A DNA stretch of 28,093 nt from an uncultured Rhodocyclaceae bacterium (GCA_937892345.1 CALAGF010000234.1:1-28093), one strand, 5' to 3'; shown: positions 11,979 to 20,360, counted from the first letter of the stretch. Notes: generated by a model from the letters alone, not told the origin. Program-made: numbers and translations.

Positions 11979-12889
11979 CGCTGACCGAAATGCGCTACAT
12001 CGTCGCTTTGGCGCGGGAGCGTCATTTCGGGCGTGCAGCCGAGGCTTGCCATGTCAGCCAGCCGACCTTGTCGGTGGCTTTGAAAAAAGTCGAAGGCCAG
12101 ATCGGGACTGCGCTGTTTGAACGCACGGCAAACGATGTACGGATTACGGCGCTGGGTGAACGCATCGTCGATCAGGCGCGCCGGGTGCTGGAAGAGGCTG
12201 TCAAACTTGAGGAAATTGCCGAGTCGACCGGTGATCCGATGTGCGGACAACTGCGCGTCGGCATCATCTACACGATCGCACCGTATCTATTGCCTCAACT
12301 GATTCCAGCGCTCAGCCGGCAGGCACCGAACATGCCGCTGTTCCTCAAGGAAGACTTCACGGCCAATCTGATCCCGGCGCTCAAATCGGGGGATCTGGAT
12401 GTGATCGTGATTGCCCTGCCTTTCGCCGAAGCCGGGCTGGTGGCGCAAGCGGTTTACGACGAACCTTTCCGGGTAGTGCTGCCTTCCAGCCATCCCTGGG
12501 TCGGGCGCGAATCCATTCCTGCAGATGAGCTGGATGGTCAGAATCTGTTGTTGCTGGGGCAGGGCAACTGCTTCCGTGATCAGGTGCTGGAGTCCTGCCC
12601 GCGTCTGAGTGCGCCCGATGCACTGGAACATGCGCTCGAAGGCAGTTCGCTGGAAACCATTCGCTACATGGTGGCCAGCGGGGCCGGTGTCGCGGTGATG
12701 CCGAGCACAGCAGCCGACCCGTTGGTCGAAAAGGAGCCGATGGTCAGGGTATTGCCGTTTGCGGGCGAGTCGCCCTTGCGCACCGTTGGGCTGGTTTGGC
12801 GCGTGACCTATCCACGTCCGCAGGCCATCGACGCCGTGCGTGCCGCACTTCTCGCCTGCAAGTTGCCCGGGGCCAGCGCCCACCGCTGA
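11975..12889 (+). CDS. oxyR: Hydrogen peroxide-sensing LysR regulator OxyR
   Basis: OxyR is a cytoplasmic transcription factor that forms an intramolecular disulphide on peroxide exposure and switches on catalase, peroxiredoxin and thiol-repair genes. The 304-residue product has an N-terminal LysR helix-turn-helix (RHFGRAAEACHVSQPTLSVA, ~17-36) and a substrate-binding-like domain. Redox cysteines fall exactly at 199 and 208 in GQGNCFRDQVLESC, the same numbers as in E. coli. SSLETIRYMVASGAGVAVMP follows as in the family. The start at 11975 overlaps the rsuA stop; a longer in-frame start inside rsuA is unlikely because OxyR begins at MTLTEMRYIV. The nearby gshAB genes fit a redox theme, but I cannot show OxyR controls them. 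Confidence 0.96.
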   Translation: MTLTEMRYIVALARERHFGRAAEACHVSQPTLSVALKKVEGQIGTALFERTANDVRITALGERIVDQARRVLEEAVKLEEIAESTGDPMCGQLRVGIIYTIAPYLLPQLIPALSRQAPNMPLFLKEDFTANLIPALKSGDLDVIVIALPFAEAGLVAQAVYDEPFRVVLPSSHPWVGRESIPADELDGQNLLLLGQGNCFRDQVLESCPRLSAPDALEHALEGSSLETIRYMVASGAGVAVMPSTAADPLVEKEPMVRVLPFAGESPLRTVGLVWRVTYPRPQAIDAVRAALLACKLPGASAHR

Positions 12890-12905
12890 GTTTCACGTGG
12901 AACCC
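12890..12905. promoter_or_regulatory. parS: parS site 1 (ParB/Spo0J binding site)
   Basis: GTTTCACGTGGAAC (12890-12903) matches the widely conserved core GTTNCACGTGNAAC at all fixed positions. With the two following C bases it is the exact 16-bp reverse complement of the site at 19444-19459. It starts directly after the oxyR stop codon. Chromosomal parS sites load ParB and cluster near the origin. The assignment rests on the sequence match. Confidence 0.88.
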
Positions 12906-13024
12906 GGTGTACGGTCCACGTCGGCGTAATGCAAAAAATCGCCCTTGAATCGGGAACTTCTTCGTCCGGATTTCGCTCTATTCCGCTCAAATTCATTCAA
13001 CAACCTTCTGCGGGGTATTTTCTA

Positions 13025-13126
13025 ATGGACGAGCTTTCCACTCTGGGCGTGGCCTTCACGGCATTGATTTTTGGTCTGGCCTGCCTGATGGCCTTCAAAT
13101 TGGCTTCCAAAACAGCCTACCACTAA
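13025..13126 (+). CDS. Candidate 33-residue single-pass membrane microprotein
   Basis: This frame encodes MDELSTLGVAF followed by a hydrophobic helix (about residues 7-25, rich in A, L, F, G) and a short basic tail with lysines. It is therefore predicted to cross the inner membrane once, like small subunits of oxidases or transporters. It matches no family I recognise. The frame is also open from an ATG at 12929 (65 codons), but that start has no Shine-Dalgarno sequence; the 13025 start has GGGG about 9 bases upstream. The stop codon touches a perfect 14-bp terminator stem, which suggests a real short transcript. The locus could instead encode a small RNA with the ORF fortuitous. Confidence 0.55.
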   Translation: MDELSTLGVAFTALIFGLACLMAFKLASKTAYH

Positions 13127-13157
13127 GCAAAAAGCCGGGGAAACCCGGCTTTTTGCT
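13126..13157. terminator. Perfect 14-bp GAAA-loop bidirectional terminator
   Basis: AGCAAAAAGCCGGG (13126-13139) pairs without mismatch with CCCGGCTTTTTGCT (13144-13157) around a GAAA tetraloop. A T-run lies within the 3' arm on both strands. It separates the convergent short transcript unit and topB. Confidence 0.93.
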
Positions 13158-13175
13158 GTTGGATGCTCGCCCGGA

Positions 13176-15701
13176 TCAGGCTTCTTCGGCGGCTTTCTTC
13201 TTCGCTGCCGGTTTTTTGGCTGGCGCTTTCTTCTCGAATTCAAAACCCACCTTGCCCGCCTGAACCACCAGATAGGCAGAGAATTTCCGGCGTGTGCGGT
13301 TGGACACGAACTCCTTGAGCAGATCGGTCTTGCCCGCTACCAGCAATTTGCCCATCTGCTCAGCTTCGATGGGCTGCTGCAGGATGATCTTGCCTGAACG
13401 GAAATCGCAGGATTTTCCCGGGCCTACCGATTTTTCACAGACGTAGGATGTGCCGTGCTCGTATACACCAGCCCCGCATTTCGGGCAGGCGCCGAGATTT
13501 TCGCGGCCCGAGAAGTCGACCGGTTCGGCGTCGGCTTCGTCGGCCTTGTCCTGGCCAAAGTCGAACTCAGGCAGGCACTCGTCATTGAGCTTGATCGCAG
13601 CAGCAAAGCTGCGGCCCATCTTGTTGCGGAAACCGGTGAGCGGGCCGACATGGCGTTCCGTCAGCAACTGCTCGATTTCAGCCGGTTCGTATTGTCGACC
13701 GGCGACAATTTTCCACAGCGCGTAGTCGCAGCCGCCGCACTGGAATTTTTTGTAAGTCTCACGAATCTGGCCGCTACATTTGGGGCAGGGCGCTTGCAGC
13801 ACCCCGAAGTCGCCGGGGATGGTGTCTGCTTCGTATTGCTTGGCGCGTTCAACCATGTGCCGGGTCATTTCAGCAATTTCGCGCATGAATTCGGTGCGTG
13901 TGAACTCACCCTTTTCGATGCGGCCCAGTTTCCATTCCCAGTCACCGGTCAATTCGGGCTGAGTGAGTTCCTTGACGCCCAGACCGTTGAGCAGGGTCAT
14001 CAGCGTAAAGGCCTTGGCGGTCGGAATCAGTTCCCGGCCTTCGCGCAGCATGTATTGCTCGCCGATGAGGTTTTCGATGATCTGGGCGCGGGTCGCTGGC
14101 GTACCCAGGCCGCGGCCGGCCATGGCGGCCTTTAATTCCTCGTCATCGACCATCTTGCCGGCGCCTTCCATGGCAGAGAGCAGGGTGGCTTCGGAGTAGC
14201 GCGGGGGCGGCTTGGTTTCGTTGGCTTTGACCGTCACTTCCTCGGTTTTGACCTTTTCGTCCTTTTCGACCGCAACCAGGTTGCCTTCATCCCCACTTTG
14301 GCCTTCTTTGCCATGGACTGCCAGCCAGCCCGGATTCACCAGCACCTTGCCTTCGGTCTTGAAGGGTTGATTGTCGACGCGGGTAATGCGCGTGGTGACC
14401 AGATATTCAGCCGCGGGGAAAAAGACCGAGAGGAAACGGCGGACGACGAAGTCGTACAGCTTTTGTTCGGCCTCGTTCAGATTCTTGGGCGCTTGCGGGG
14501 TCGGGATGATTGCAAAGTGATCGCTCACTTTGGCGTTGTTGAAGATGCGCTTGTTCGGCAAGACCCAGTTGCGGGCCAGAATTTGATGCGCGAAGGGTGC
14601 GTAGCGTGCCAGCAGCACTTCATCGTGGCCCTTGCCGGCACCTTGTCCGGTGAGTACGGCAAGCGTTTCCTTGACGGTGGGCAGGTAGTCTTCTGGCAGG
14701 GAGCGGGAGTCGGTCCGCGGATAGGTCAGTACCTTGTGCTTTTCGTACAGCGCCTGAGCAAGGCCGAGCGTGGTCTTGGCGGAAAAACCAAAACGACTGT
14801 TGGCTTCGCGTTGCAGGCTGGTCAGATCGAACAGCAGGGGTGAGAGGCGGGTCTCCGGTTTGGCTTCTTCGCTAACGATCCCGGGTTTGCCTGAGGTGGC
14901 GGCACGGATGGCATCTGCCCGAGCCTGTTCCCAGAGCCGGTCAGCCCTTGCATGTTCGTCGTCCTGCTTGCCCTTGAAGCCTTCGTCGAACCACTTGCCA
15001 AGGTAGTTGCCCGCCTTGGCGCCGAATTCGGCTTCCACTTCCCAATAGGGGCGTGCCCGGAAGTCGCGGATTTTGCGCTCGCGCTCGACCACGATGGCCA
15101 GTGTTGGCGTTTGCACGCGTCCGACCGTGGTCAGGTGAAAACCGCCGGTCTTGGAGTTGAAGGCGGTCATCGCCCGTGTGCCGTTAATGCCAACCAGCCA
15201 GTCGGATTCCGAACGACAGACCGCCGCATCGGCCAGGCCCTGCATTTCTTCGCCGTTGCGCAAACGCGAAAAGCCATCACGGATTGCTTGCGGCGTCATC
15301 GATTGCAGCCACAGACGCTGAACCGGTTTGCCGGATTTGGCGTGCTGGGCAATGTAATTGAAGATCAACTCACCCTCACGTCCCGCGTCACAGGCATTGA
15401 TCAGGGACGTGACATCCTTGCGTTTGATCAGCTTCAGCAGCACTTTCAAACGCGGTGCGCTTTTCTCGATCGGGTTGAGCGCGAAGTGGGGCGGAATTAC
15501 CGGCAGATGCGCGAAGGACCATTTACCCCGCTTCACCTCGAATTCTTCCGGACAGGCCAGTTCCAGCAAATGGCCGACCGCCGAGGAGATCACGTAGTGA
15601 TCGTTCTCGAAATAGTCGTCGTGCTTGGTAAACCCGCCCAGTGCCTTGGCGATGTCGCTGGCGACTGAGGGTTTTTCGGCGATGATCAGTTTTTTGCTCA
15701 T
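13176..15701 (-). CDS. topB: DNA topoisomerase III (type IA)
   Basis: Type IA topoisomerases cut one DNA strand through a 5'-phosphotyrosine and act in decatenation and replication-fork or recombination processing. The 841-residue protein starts KKLIIAEKPSVASDIAKAL (Toprim), has the metal-binding NACDAGREGELIF (~102-114), and the active-site Tyr 327 in LTYPRTDSRSLP. GRGLGTPATRAQIIENLI follows further on. The C-terminus carries two Cys-rich zinc-finger-like modules (CPKC..CGGC and CPKC..C..C) and ends in a Lys/Ala-rich tail that probably binds nucleic acid. It is longer than E. coli TopB (653 residues) because of that tail. The start at 15701 is chosen since MSKKLIIAEKP is the family N-terminus. 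Confidence 0.94.
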   Translation of the reverse strand: MSKKLIIAEKPSVASDIAKALGGFTKHDDYFENDHYVISSAVGHLLELACPEEFEVKRGKWSFAHLPVIPPHFALNPIEKSAPRLKVLLKLIKRKDVTSLINACDAGREGELIFNYIAQHAKSGKPVQRLWLQSMTPQAIRDGFSRLRNGEEMQGLADAAVCRSESDWLVGINGTRAMTAFNSKTGGFHLTTVGRVQTPTLAIVVERERKIRDFRARPYWEVEAEFGAKAGNYLGKWFDEGFKGKQDDEHARADRLWEQARADAIRAATSGKPGIVSEEAKPETRLSPLLFDLTSLQREANSRFGFSAKTTLGLAQALYEKHKVLTYPRTDSRSLPEDYLPTVKETLAVLTGQGAGKGHDEVLLARYAPFAHQILARNWVLPNKRIFNNAKVSDHFAIIPTPQAPKNLNEAEQKLYDFVVRRFLSVFFPAAEYLVTTRITRVDNQPFKTEGKVLVNPGWLAVHGKEGQSGDEGNLVAVEKDEKVKTEEVTVKANETKPPPRYSEATLLSAMEGAGKMVDDEELKAAMAGRGLGTPATRAQIIENLIGEQYMLREGRELIPTAKAFTLMTLLNGLGVKELTQPELTGDWEWKLGRIEKGEFTRTEFMREIAEMTRHMVERAKQYEADTIPGDFGVLQAPCPKCSGQIRETYKKFQCGGCDYALWKIVAGRQYEPAEIEQLLTERHVGPLTGFRNKMGRSFAAAIKLNDECLPEFDFGQDKADEADAEPVDFSGRENLGACPKCGAGVYEHGTSYVCEKSVGPGKSCDFRSGKIILQQPIEAEQMGKLLVAGKTDLLKEFVSNRTRRKFSAYLVVQAGKVGFEFEKKAPAKKPAAKKKAAEEA

Positions 15702-15765
15702 GGGTTCTGCCTGTTGGGTGCGGGGCATGATAAGTGGGCGCCTGACCGCTTGGCAAGGGCGGCAC

Positions 15766-16839
15766 TCAGTTCAATTTTTGATAGCGGTTGCCCGGCAAGG
15801 CAGCAACCTGCCCTGAAAGTTCCAGCATCAGGAGTTCGGCGAGGATTGCATCAGCCGCCAGATTGCTGCGCGCAACCAGATCGTCGAGTGAACACGGCGC
15901 GTGCCCGAGCGCGACAATGAGCGGGTTGTCGCTCTCGGTCTTCGTTGCCGGGCTTGGCACGATTGCGGTGGGCATCCCCAGTTCTTCCAGAATGTCGGCA
16001 GCTGTCTCGACCAGTTTTGCGCCTTGCTTGATCAAGCGATGGCAGCCTTTTGCAACGGGTGAGTGAATTGAACCCGGAATGGCGAAAACCTCCCGCCCTT
16101 GTTCTCCTGCCAGTCGTGCGGTAATCAAGGACCCGCTCTCCAGTGCGGCTTCAACGACCAGCACACCACGCGAAAGGCCGGCAATGATGCGGTTGCGGCG
16201 AGGGAAGTTTGCAGCCTGCGCAGGTGTGCCGAGTGGAAATTCGGAAACGATGACGCCGTGGGCCGCGATTTCCAGAGCCAGATCACGATTACGTGCAGGA
16301 TAGAGGCGATCCGGGCCGGTACCGGTTACTGCGACCGTGCCCCCTCCCGCTGCGAGTGCGCCGCGGTGGGCTGCTGCATCGATGCCGAGCGCCAGGCCGC
16401 TGATGATGCAGCAGCCTTGGGCGGCAAGATGCCGGGCAAAGGCTTCTGCATCGCGGATCCCTTGAGGCGTGGCATTGCGGCTGCCAACAATCGCAATACC
16501 GCCTTGCTTTAGCAGTTCTGCATTTCCGCGAACAAAGAGCAGGCTTGGTGGGTCGGGAATTTCCAGCAGAGCCGGAGGATAGTCAGCGTCGCCCAGAGTG
16601 AGAATGCGTTGAGCAGGAAGCTCTCCCCACGCAATGTTGCGGTCGACCGCAGCTAAATCGGAAAAATCGAAAAGCAGATCGGCCTTCTTGCCGACGACCG
16701 AGCGCACCGCCTCTCTGCCGGCAGCAAAAATTGCCTCTGGTAAACCAAAAGCGGCGAGAAGCTTTCTTTGCGTCTCGCCACCAATGCCAGAGGGCAGGGT
16801 CAGCCGCAACCAGGCGGCCAGTCCGTCAGGGTCGCTCAT
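15766..16839 (-). CDS. dprA: DNA processing protein DprA
   Basis: DprA protects incoming single-stranded DNA during natural transformation and loads RecA on it. The 357-residue cytoplasmic protein has an N-terminal helical region, then the Rossmann-like core: GIAIVGSRNATPQG (~113-126), GCCIISGLALGIDAAAHRGAL, VTGTGPDRLYPARN, and FPRRNRIIAGLSRGVLVVEA. A C-terminal winged-helix-like segment (CSLDDLVARSNLAADAILAEL) completes the family architecture. The start overlaps the LysM gene stop by 4 bp. topB follows 64 bp downstream; the small smg gene often found near here in betaproteobacteria is absent. Confidence 0.95.
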   Translation of the reverse strand: MSDPDGLAAWLRLTLPSGIGGETQRKLLAAFGLPEAIFAAGREAVRSVVGKKADLLFDFSDLAAVDRNIAWGELPAQRILTLGDADYPPALLEIPDPPSLLFVRGNAELLKQGGIAIVGSRNATPQGIRDAEAFARHLAAQGCCIISGLALGIDAAAHRGALAAGGGTVAVTGTGPDRLYPARNRDLALEIAAHGVIVSEFPLGTPAQAANFPRRNRIIAGLSRGVLVVEAALESGSLITARLAGEQGREVFAIPGSIHSPVAKGCHRLIKQGAKLVETAADILEELGMPTAIVPSPATKTESDNPLIVALGHAPCSLDDLVARSNLAADAILAELLMLELSGQVAALPGNRYQKLN

Positions 16840-17870
16840 GGATTGCGGGCAGCATCTCCAACCACGACCGACTTCGAGGATTCCATCACTAATGCGTAGG
16901 AAACTCGATCAAAGGTACGGAACACGAAGGCCAGTGCGTAGCGCTCTTCCGGAATCGGTGTTTCGATACGGCGCAGACGTTCGTCCAGATCCACCGAAAC
17001 CCGTTTGCGATACAGGGCAACCACGTAGCCGTTTTCCATGCCATCGCGGGCACCACGGTTCAGGGCGACGACCGAATTCGTACCGCCTTCGTTCACACCA
17101 CCGTAAATCGACATGACGCGAGCGTTTACTTCCTGCTCGGGGCGATGAGGTACATAGGCAACGATCGTGGGTTCCGGGGCAGGTTTCAACCAGTCGCCAC
17201 GGGTGATTTCTTCCTTGGCGCGGGTAATGCGCAGGGTCGCCGGCTCGCCCGGCTGCACCAGTTCAGCATTACCGAGGAAAAAGGCTTCATGGGCGACCAC
17301 GGTACCGGTTTCCGGATCCTTGAGTGGCTTGCCCGGACGGTAAACCTGCCACTTTTCCACGCTCACATCCGGGATGCCGCTGGCGAAAGCGGTATCGCCG
17401 TTCCCGAGCAATACCCGATCTTCCTGGGTGGCGACAATACGAACGGCAGGAACATCGGCCTCCCCGTCGCCGTTGTTTTCAACGATCAGCGGCTGTGAAA
17501 TAAAGGGTTCGATGATGTTGGCCGGAATGCTCGGGATTACCTGCTGCACCGGGGTCGAATACACCTGCGGCTGAACTCGGCCGTTGACCGGTTTGCCCAG
17601 GCGCAGACGCGGGCTGCCGTCGGACATGTCGAGCCAGACGACGTCGCCGGGGTAAATCAGATGCGGGTTTTTGATCTGATCCTTGTTCATGCGCCAGACT
17701 TCGGGCCAGCGCCAAGGTTGCTTGAGAAACTTTCCGGAAATGGCCCACAGGGTATCTCCCTTGACCACAACGTGCCGATCAGGCGGGTTATTTACCAGGC
17801 TGAGCGGCTCGGCCGCCGATGCGCAGACTGCCGTTACGGCCAGGAAGAGCGCGGATATAATGCGAACCAT
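16836..17870 (-). CDS. Secreted LysM-domain protein
   Basis: The 344-residue product has a signal peptide (~1-19, cleavage probably after CASA) and one LysM domain at ~32-82 (VVVKGDTLWAISGKFLKQP through LIYPGDVVWL), which binds peptidoglycan. The rest, ~250 residues, is the conserved region seen in LysM proteins encoded beside dprA in betaproteobacteria; its function is not established. It contains no recognisable amidase, peptidase or transglycosylase motif, so a structural envelope role is the cautious reading. It is the first gene of the LysM-dprA unit (4-bp overlap), with a 144-bp divergent gap to def. Confidence 0.92.
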   Translation of the reverse strand: MVRIISALFLAVTAVCASAAEPLSLVNNPPDRHVVVKGDTLWAISGKFLKQPWRWPEVWRMNKDQIKNPHLIYPGDVVWLDMSDGSPRLRLGKPVNGRVQPQVYSTPVQQVIPSIPANIIEPFISQPLIVENNGDGEADVPAVRIVATQEDRVLLGNGDTAFASGIPDVSVEKWQVYRPGKPLKDPETGTVVAHEAFFLGNAELVQPGEPATLRITRAKEEITRGDWLKPAPEPTIVAYVPHRPEQEVNARVMSIYGGVNEGGTNSVVALNRGARDGMENGYVVALYRKRVSVDLDERLRRIETPIPEERYALAFVFRTFDRVSYALVMESSKSVVVGDAARNP

Positions 17871-18014
17871 AGTCTTAAACCCTCGGGTACTGACGGAACG
17901 TCTGGCAATCCTGGCTGTCCCAACAGCCTGTGCGAGTGCGTTCTTTATCTCGGAAATTCCTTTAGATTCTGCACGTAATAACCTAAGCCGGCAAGCTTTT
18001 AATCTCTGATTCCC

Positions 18015-18518
18015 ATGGCACTTCTACCCATTTTGCGTTTCCCCGATCCCCGGCTCAAGAAAGTTGCCGTTGCGGTCACAAAAATTGACAACAGCATTAT
18101 CCGCCTTGCTGCCGATATGGCTGAAACCATGTACGAAGCGCCGGGTATCGGGCTGGCGGCTACCCAGGTCGATGTTCACAAGCGGGTTGTGGTGATCGAT
18201 GTGTCCGAAGAAAAGAATGCGCTCCAGGTATTCGTCAATCCTGAAATTGCCGATAGCGAAGGTTTTACGATCGGCGAGGAGGGTTGTCTTTCAGTGCCTG
18301 GTATCTACGACAAGGTCGAACGCGCTGAGCAGGTGACAGTGCGCTATCTGGATCTTGACGGGAAAAAGCAGACCTTGCACGCCGAAGGCTTGCTTGCGGT
18401 CTGCATCCAGCATGAGATCGATCATCTGAATGGCAAGGTGTTCGTCGATCACTTGTCAGTGCTCAAGCAAACCCGGATTCGCAACAAACTGGCCAAGCAG
18501 GCGCGGGTGACCGCGTGA
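18015..18518 (+). CDS. def: Peptide deformylase
   Basis: Def removes the formyl group from the N-terminal methionine of new proteins. The 167-residue protein shows all three catalytic motifs: GIGLAATQ (~46-53), EEGCLSVPG with the metal-binding Cys, and QHEIDHLNG with the HExxH metal ligands and catalytic Glu. The length is typical. The ATG at 18015 lacks a clear Shine-Dalgarno sequence. The TGA overlaps the GTG start of fmt (GTGA), which couples removal and addition of the formyl group in one operon. Confidence 0.97.
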   Translation: MALLPILRFPDPRLKKVAVAVTKIDNSIIRLAADMAETMYEAPGIGLAATQVDVHKRVVVIDVSEEKNALQVFVNPEIADSEGFTIGEEGCLSVPGIYDKVERAEQVTVRYLDLDGKKQTLHAEGLLAVCIQHEIDHLNGKVFVDHLSVLKQTRIRNKLAKQARVTA

Positions 18519-19438
18519 GGGTCATTTTTGCCGGGACGCCGGAGTTTGCGGCACAGGCCTTGAGCGCCATCATTGCTGCCGGACATGAAGTGGCGCTGGT
18601 GCTCAGCCAGCCTGATCGGCCCGCGGGTCGGGGTATGAGTCTGCAGGCATCGGCCGTGAAACAGGTGGCGCTGGCGCACGGTATCGAGGTATTTCAGCCA
18701 TTGACGCTGAAAGAGCCGGCAGCGCAGGACAGGATCGCATCGGTGCAGGCTGACGTGATGGTGGTCGCGGCCTATGGATTGATTCTGCCGCAGGCGGTGC
18801 TTGACATGCCGCGTTTGGGTTGTCTGAACATCCATGCTTCATTACTGCCACGCTGGCGTGGTGCGGCACCGATTCAGCGCGCCCTGCAGGCTGGCGATGC
18901 CGAATCCGGCGTTTGCATCATGCAGATGGAAGCCGGACTGGATACCGGGCCGGTGCTCTTGCGGGAGGCGTTTTCGCTTGCCGCTGATGACACCGGGGCC
19001 AGTCTGCATGACCGTCTTGCCGTACTCGGGGCCAAACTGGTTGTGGATGCGCTGGCAGCCTTGCCTTTGCCGGCAATCGCTCAGTCGGCAGATGGCGTGA
19101 CTTACGCTCACAAGATTGAAAAGGCGGAAGCGCTGATTGATTGGTCGCAGCCGGCAGTAGTGCTGGATCGGCATGTGCGTGCCTTCAATCCCTTTCCCGG
19201 TGCGCAGGCCGTTTTTGCCGGTCAGCGCATCAAGATCTGGCGGGCGACTCCGGTTGCCGGCGAGGGTGAAATTGGGCGCGTTCTGGCGGTTGACCGTCAG
19301 CAAGTCGTTGTCGCCTGTGGCGAAGGGGCGCTGGCGCTGACAGAGCTGCAGAAGGCTGGCGGCAAGCGCCTGCCGGTGCAGCAATTTCTTGCCGGTCATC
19401 CCCTGCAGGTCGGCGATCGTTTCGATCTGTCGGCTTGA
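18515..19438 (+). CDS. fmt: Methionyl-tRNA formyltransferase
   Basis: Fmt transfers a formyl group from 10-formyl-tetrahydrofolate to initiator Met-tRNA. The 307-residue protein begins VIFAGTPEFAAQAL, has the catalytic segment CLNIHASLLPRWRGAAPIQ with the key Asn and His, and MEAGLDTGPVLL with the catalytic Asp. A C-terminal OB-fold-like domain follows AFNPFPGAQAVF. The start is GTG at 18515, overlapping def. The stop at 19438 directly abuts the stop of the convergent nuclease gene, with no intergenic base and no terminator visible. Confidence 0.97.
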   Translation: MRVIFAGTPEFAAQALSAIIAAGHEVALVLSQPDRPAGRGMSLQASAVKQVALAHGIEVFQPLTLKEPAAQDRIASVQADVMVVAAYGLILPQAVLDMPRLGCLNIHASLLPRWRGAAPIQRALQAGDAESGVCIMQMEAGLDTGPVLLREAFSLAADDTGASLHDRLAVLGAKLVVDALAALPLPAIAQSADGVTYAHKIEKAEALIDWSQPAVVLDRHVRAFNPFPGAQAVFAGQRIKIWRATPVAGEGEIGRVLAVDRQQVVVACGEGALALTELQKAGGKRLPVQQFLAGHPLQVGDRFDLSA

Positions 19439-20326
19439 TCAGCGGGTTCCACGTGAAACCCGTGCGGCGCGGATGTCATCCAGTTGCCGGGCGAGCCGGT
19501 AACCCGCGGCAATAATCCGGCCCGTTGCAATCTCGCTGGCGGCGTCCTTGAAGCCGCGGTCAGCGAGCAATTTTCCCTCCCGCTGACGCTTGGGATACGC
19601 GTCGTCGGTCAATTGCCGGCTTTCTTCCAGCCATTGGGCTGGCTTGTCTTGCGGCGGTGGCAGGTGGTCGGCGATGAGTTCGCCGGCTCGCTTGATCAAC
19701 CGCTTGCCGCGCAGGCCGCCAGGACCCGGCAAGTCATCCCACCAACTGTGCAGGCGGACCGGGGCTCGATCCGGCTTCTCCTCGTCAATTAACACCACTT
19801 CGTTGCCGCCGCGGTCTTCAACGCGCCCTGCGTGCAGCGGCTGATGCAGATCACCGATCAGGTGGGCAAGCCAGGGCAGGGCCCAGGCAATTTCGTCGTT
19901 GCGTTCGGTCGACCGCAGCAATTGGCTTAAAACGCCGATTTGCCGATCAAGTTGTCCGTTGCCACGTTTGCCGCGGGTGTCGATATCGACGTAATGCCAG
20001 TCGCTGTGGCGGGCGTTGTCAGGCAAGCCGGGTACCGGTGTCAGAGGCGCTTCGCGGCGTTCGTCATAAAAACGCGGGTCATGGCGGATGTTATCCGGCC
20101 AGGTCGCGGCTTCGGCAAATACCAGCATGGCTTCTCCGGTTCCGGATTTTTCGACCCAATGCCCGTGATCGGGGTGGCGGCGAAGCGCATGGTCGACAAA
20201 TACACGGGTTTCCGGCGCCATGTGCTGCCAGGCAATGACTGCGCTCAGGCGATGGCCGGCAGCGTTCCAGGCATTTGCGGGCAGGGCGAACAGCAGGCTG
20301 CAGTAGAGGAAGAGCAATCGACACAT
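19439..20326 (-). CDS. Secreted S1/P1-type zinc nuclease
   Basis: S1/P1 nucleases are extracytoplasmic trinuclear-zinc enzymes that cleave single-stranded nucleic acids and 3'-nucleotides; phospholipase C is a structural relative. The 295-residue protein has a signal peptide (1-19) ending ANA. Cleavage there would expose Trp 20 as the new N-terminus, which is the residue that ligands zinc in P1 nuclease. Later zinc-ligand motifs are WNAAGH, HYVDID and HLIGDLHQPLHAGRVEDRGGN. The ATG at 20326 was preferred over a frame start at 20362 because it begins the signal peptide. The last codons overlap parS site 2. It starts 34 bp from divergent rsmB. Confidence 0.93.
   Translation of the reverse strand: MCRLLFLYCSLLFALPANAWNAAGHRLSAVIAWQHMAPETRVFVDHALRRHPDHGHWVEKSGTGEAMLVFAEAATWPDNIRHDPRFYDERREAPLTPVPGLPDNARHSDWHYVDIDTRGKRGNGQLDRQIGVLSQLLRSTERNDEIAWALPWLAHLIGDLHQPLHAGRVEDRGGNEVVLIDEEKPDRAPVRLHSWWDDLPGPGGLRGKRLIKRAGELIADHLPPPQDKPAQWLEESRQLTDDAYPKRQREGKLLADRGFKDAASEIATGRIIAAGYRLARQLDDIRAARVSRGTR
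19444..19459. promoter_or_regulatory. parS: parS site 2 (ParB/Spo0J binding site)
   Basis: GGGTTCCACGTGAAAC contains GTTCCACGTGAAAC (19446-19459), which matches the core GTTNCACGTGNAAC at all fixed positions and the core of a classic Bacillus subtilis site. It lies inside the last codons of the nuclease gene, a few bases from the fmt stop. It is the exact inverted copy of site 1. Confidence 0.92.
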
Positions 20327-20330
20327 GGCA

Positions 20331-20354
20331 GGATTATGCCCCGTGCGATAATCC
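20331..20354. promoter_or_regulatory. Symmetric divergent promoter region between nuclease and rsmB
   Basis: GGATTAT (20331-20337) and ATAATCC (20348-20354) form a perfect 7-bp inverted repeat within the 34-bp gap. Each arm holds a -10-like hexamer: GATAAT (20347-20352) for rsmB and, on the minus strand, CATAAT (20338-20333) for the nuclease. A start 7-9 bases downstream of each would fall at or next to the ATG codons (20361 and 20326), so both transcripts may be leaderless. No good -35 elements are visible. Confidence 0.42.
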
Positions 20355-20360
20355 TCAACC

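Noticed and set aside
12895..12921. ACGTGGA-N13-TCCACGT inverted repeat overlapping parS site 1, considered as an oxyR terminator
   Set aside because: No T-run follows, the loop is long, and half of it is explained by parS; it could be a ParB half-site but I cannot support that.
15702..15765. A remnant of smg (DUF494) between dprA and topB
   Set aside because: Only 64 bp remain between the genes and they contain no frame resembling Smg; absence is simply noted.
17871..18014. Divergent promoters between the LysM gene and def
   Set aside because: Several weak hexamers (TTGCCG with CAGAAT on minus; TAGATT or TAATAA on plus) but none with a convincing pair, so no site is called although promoters must be here.
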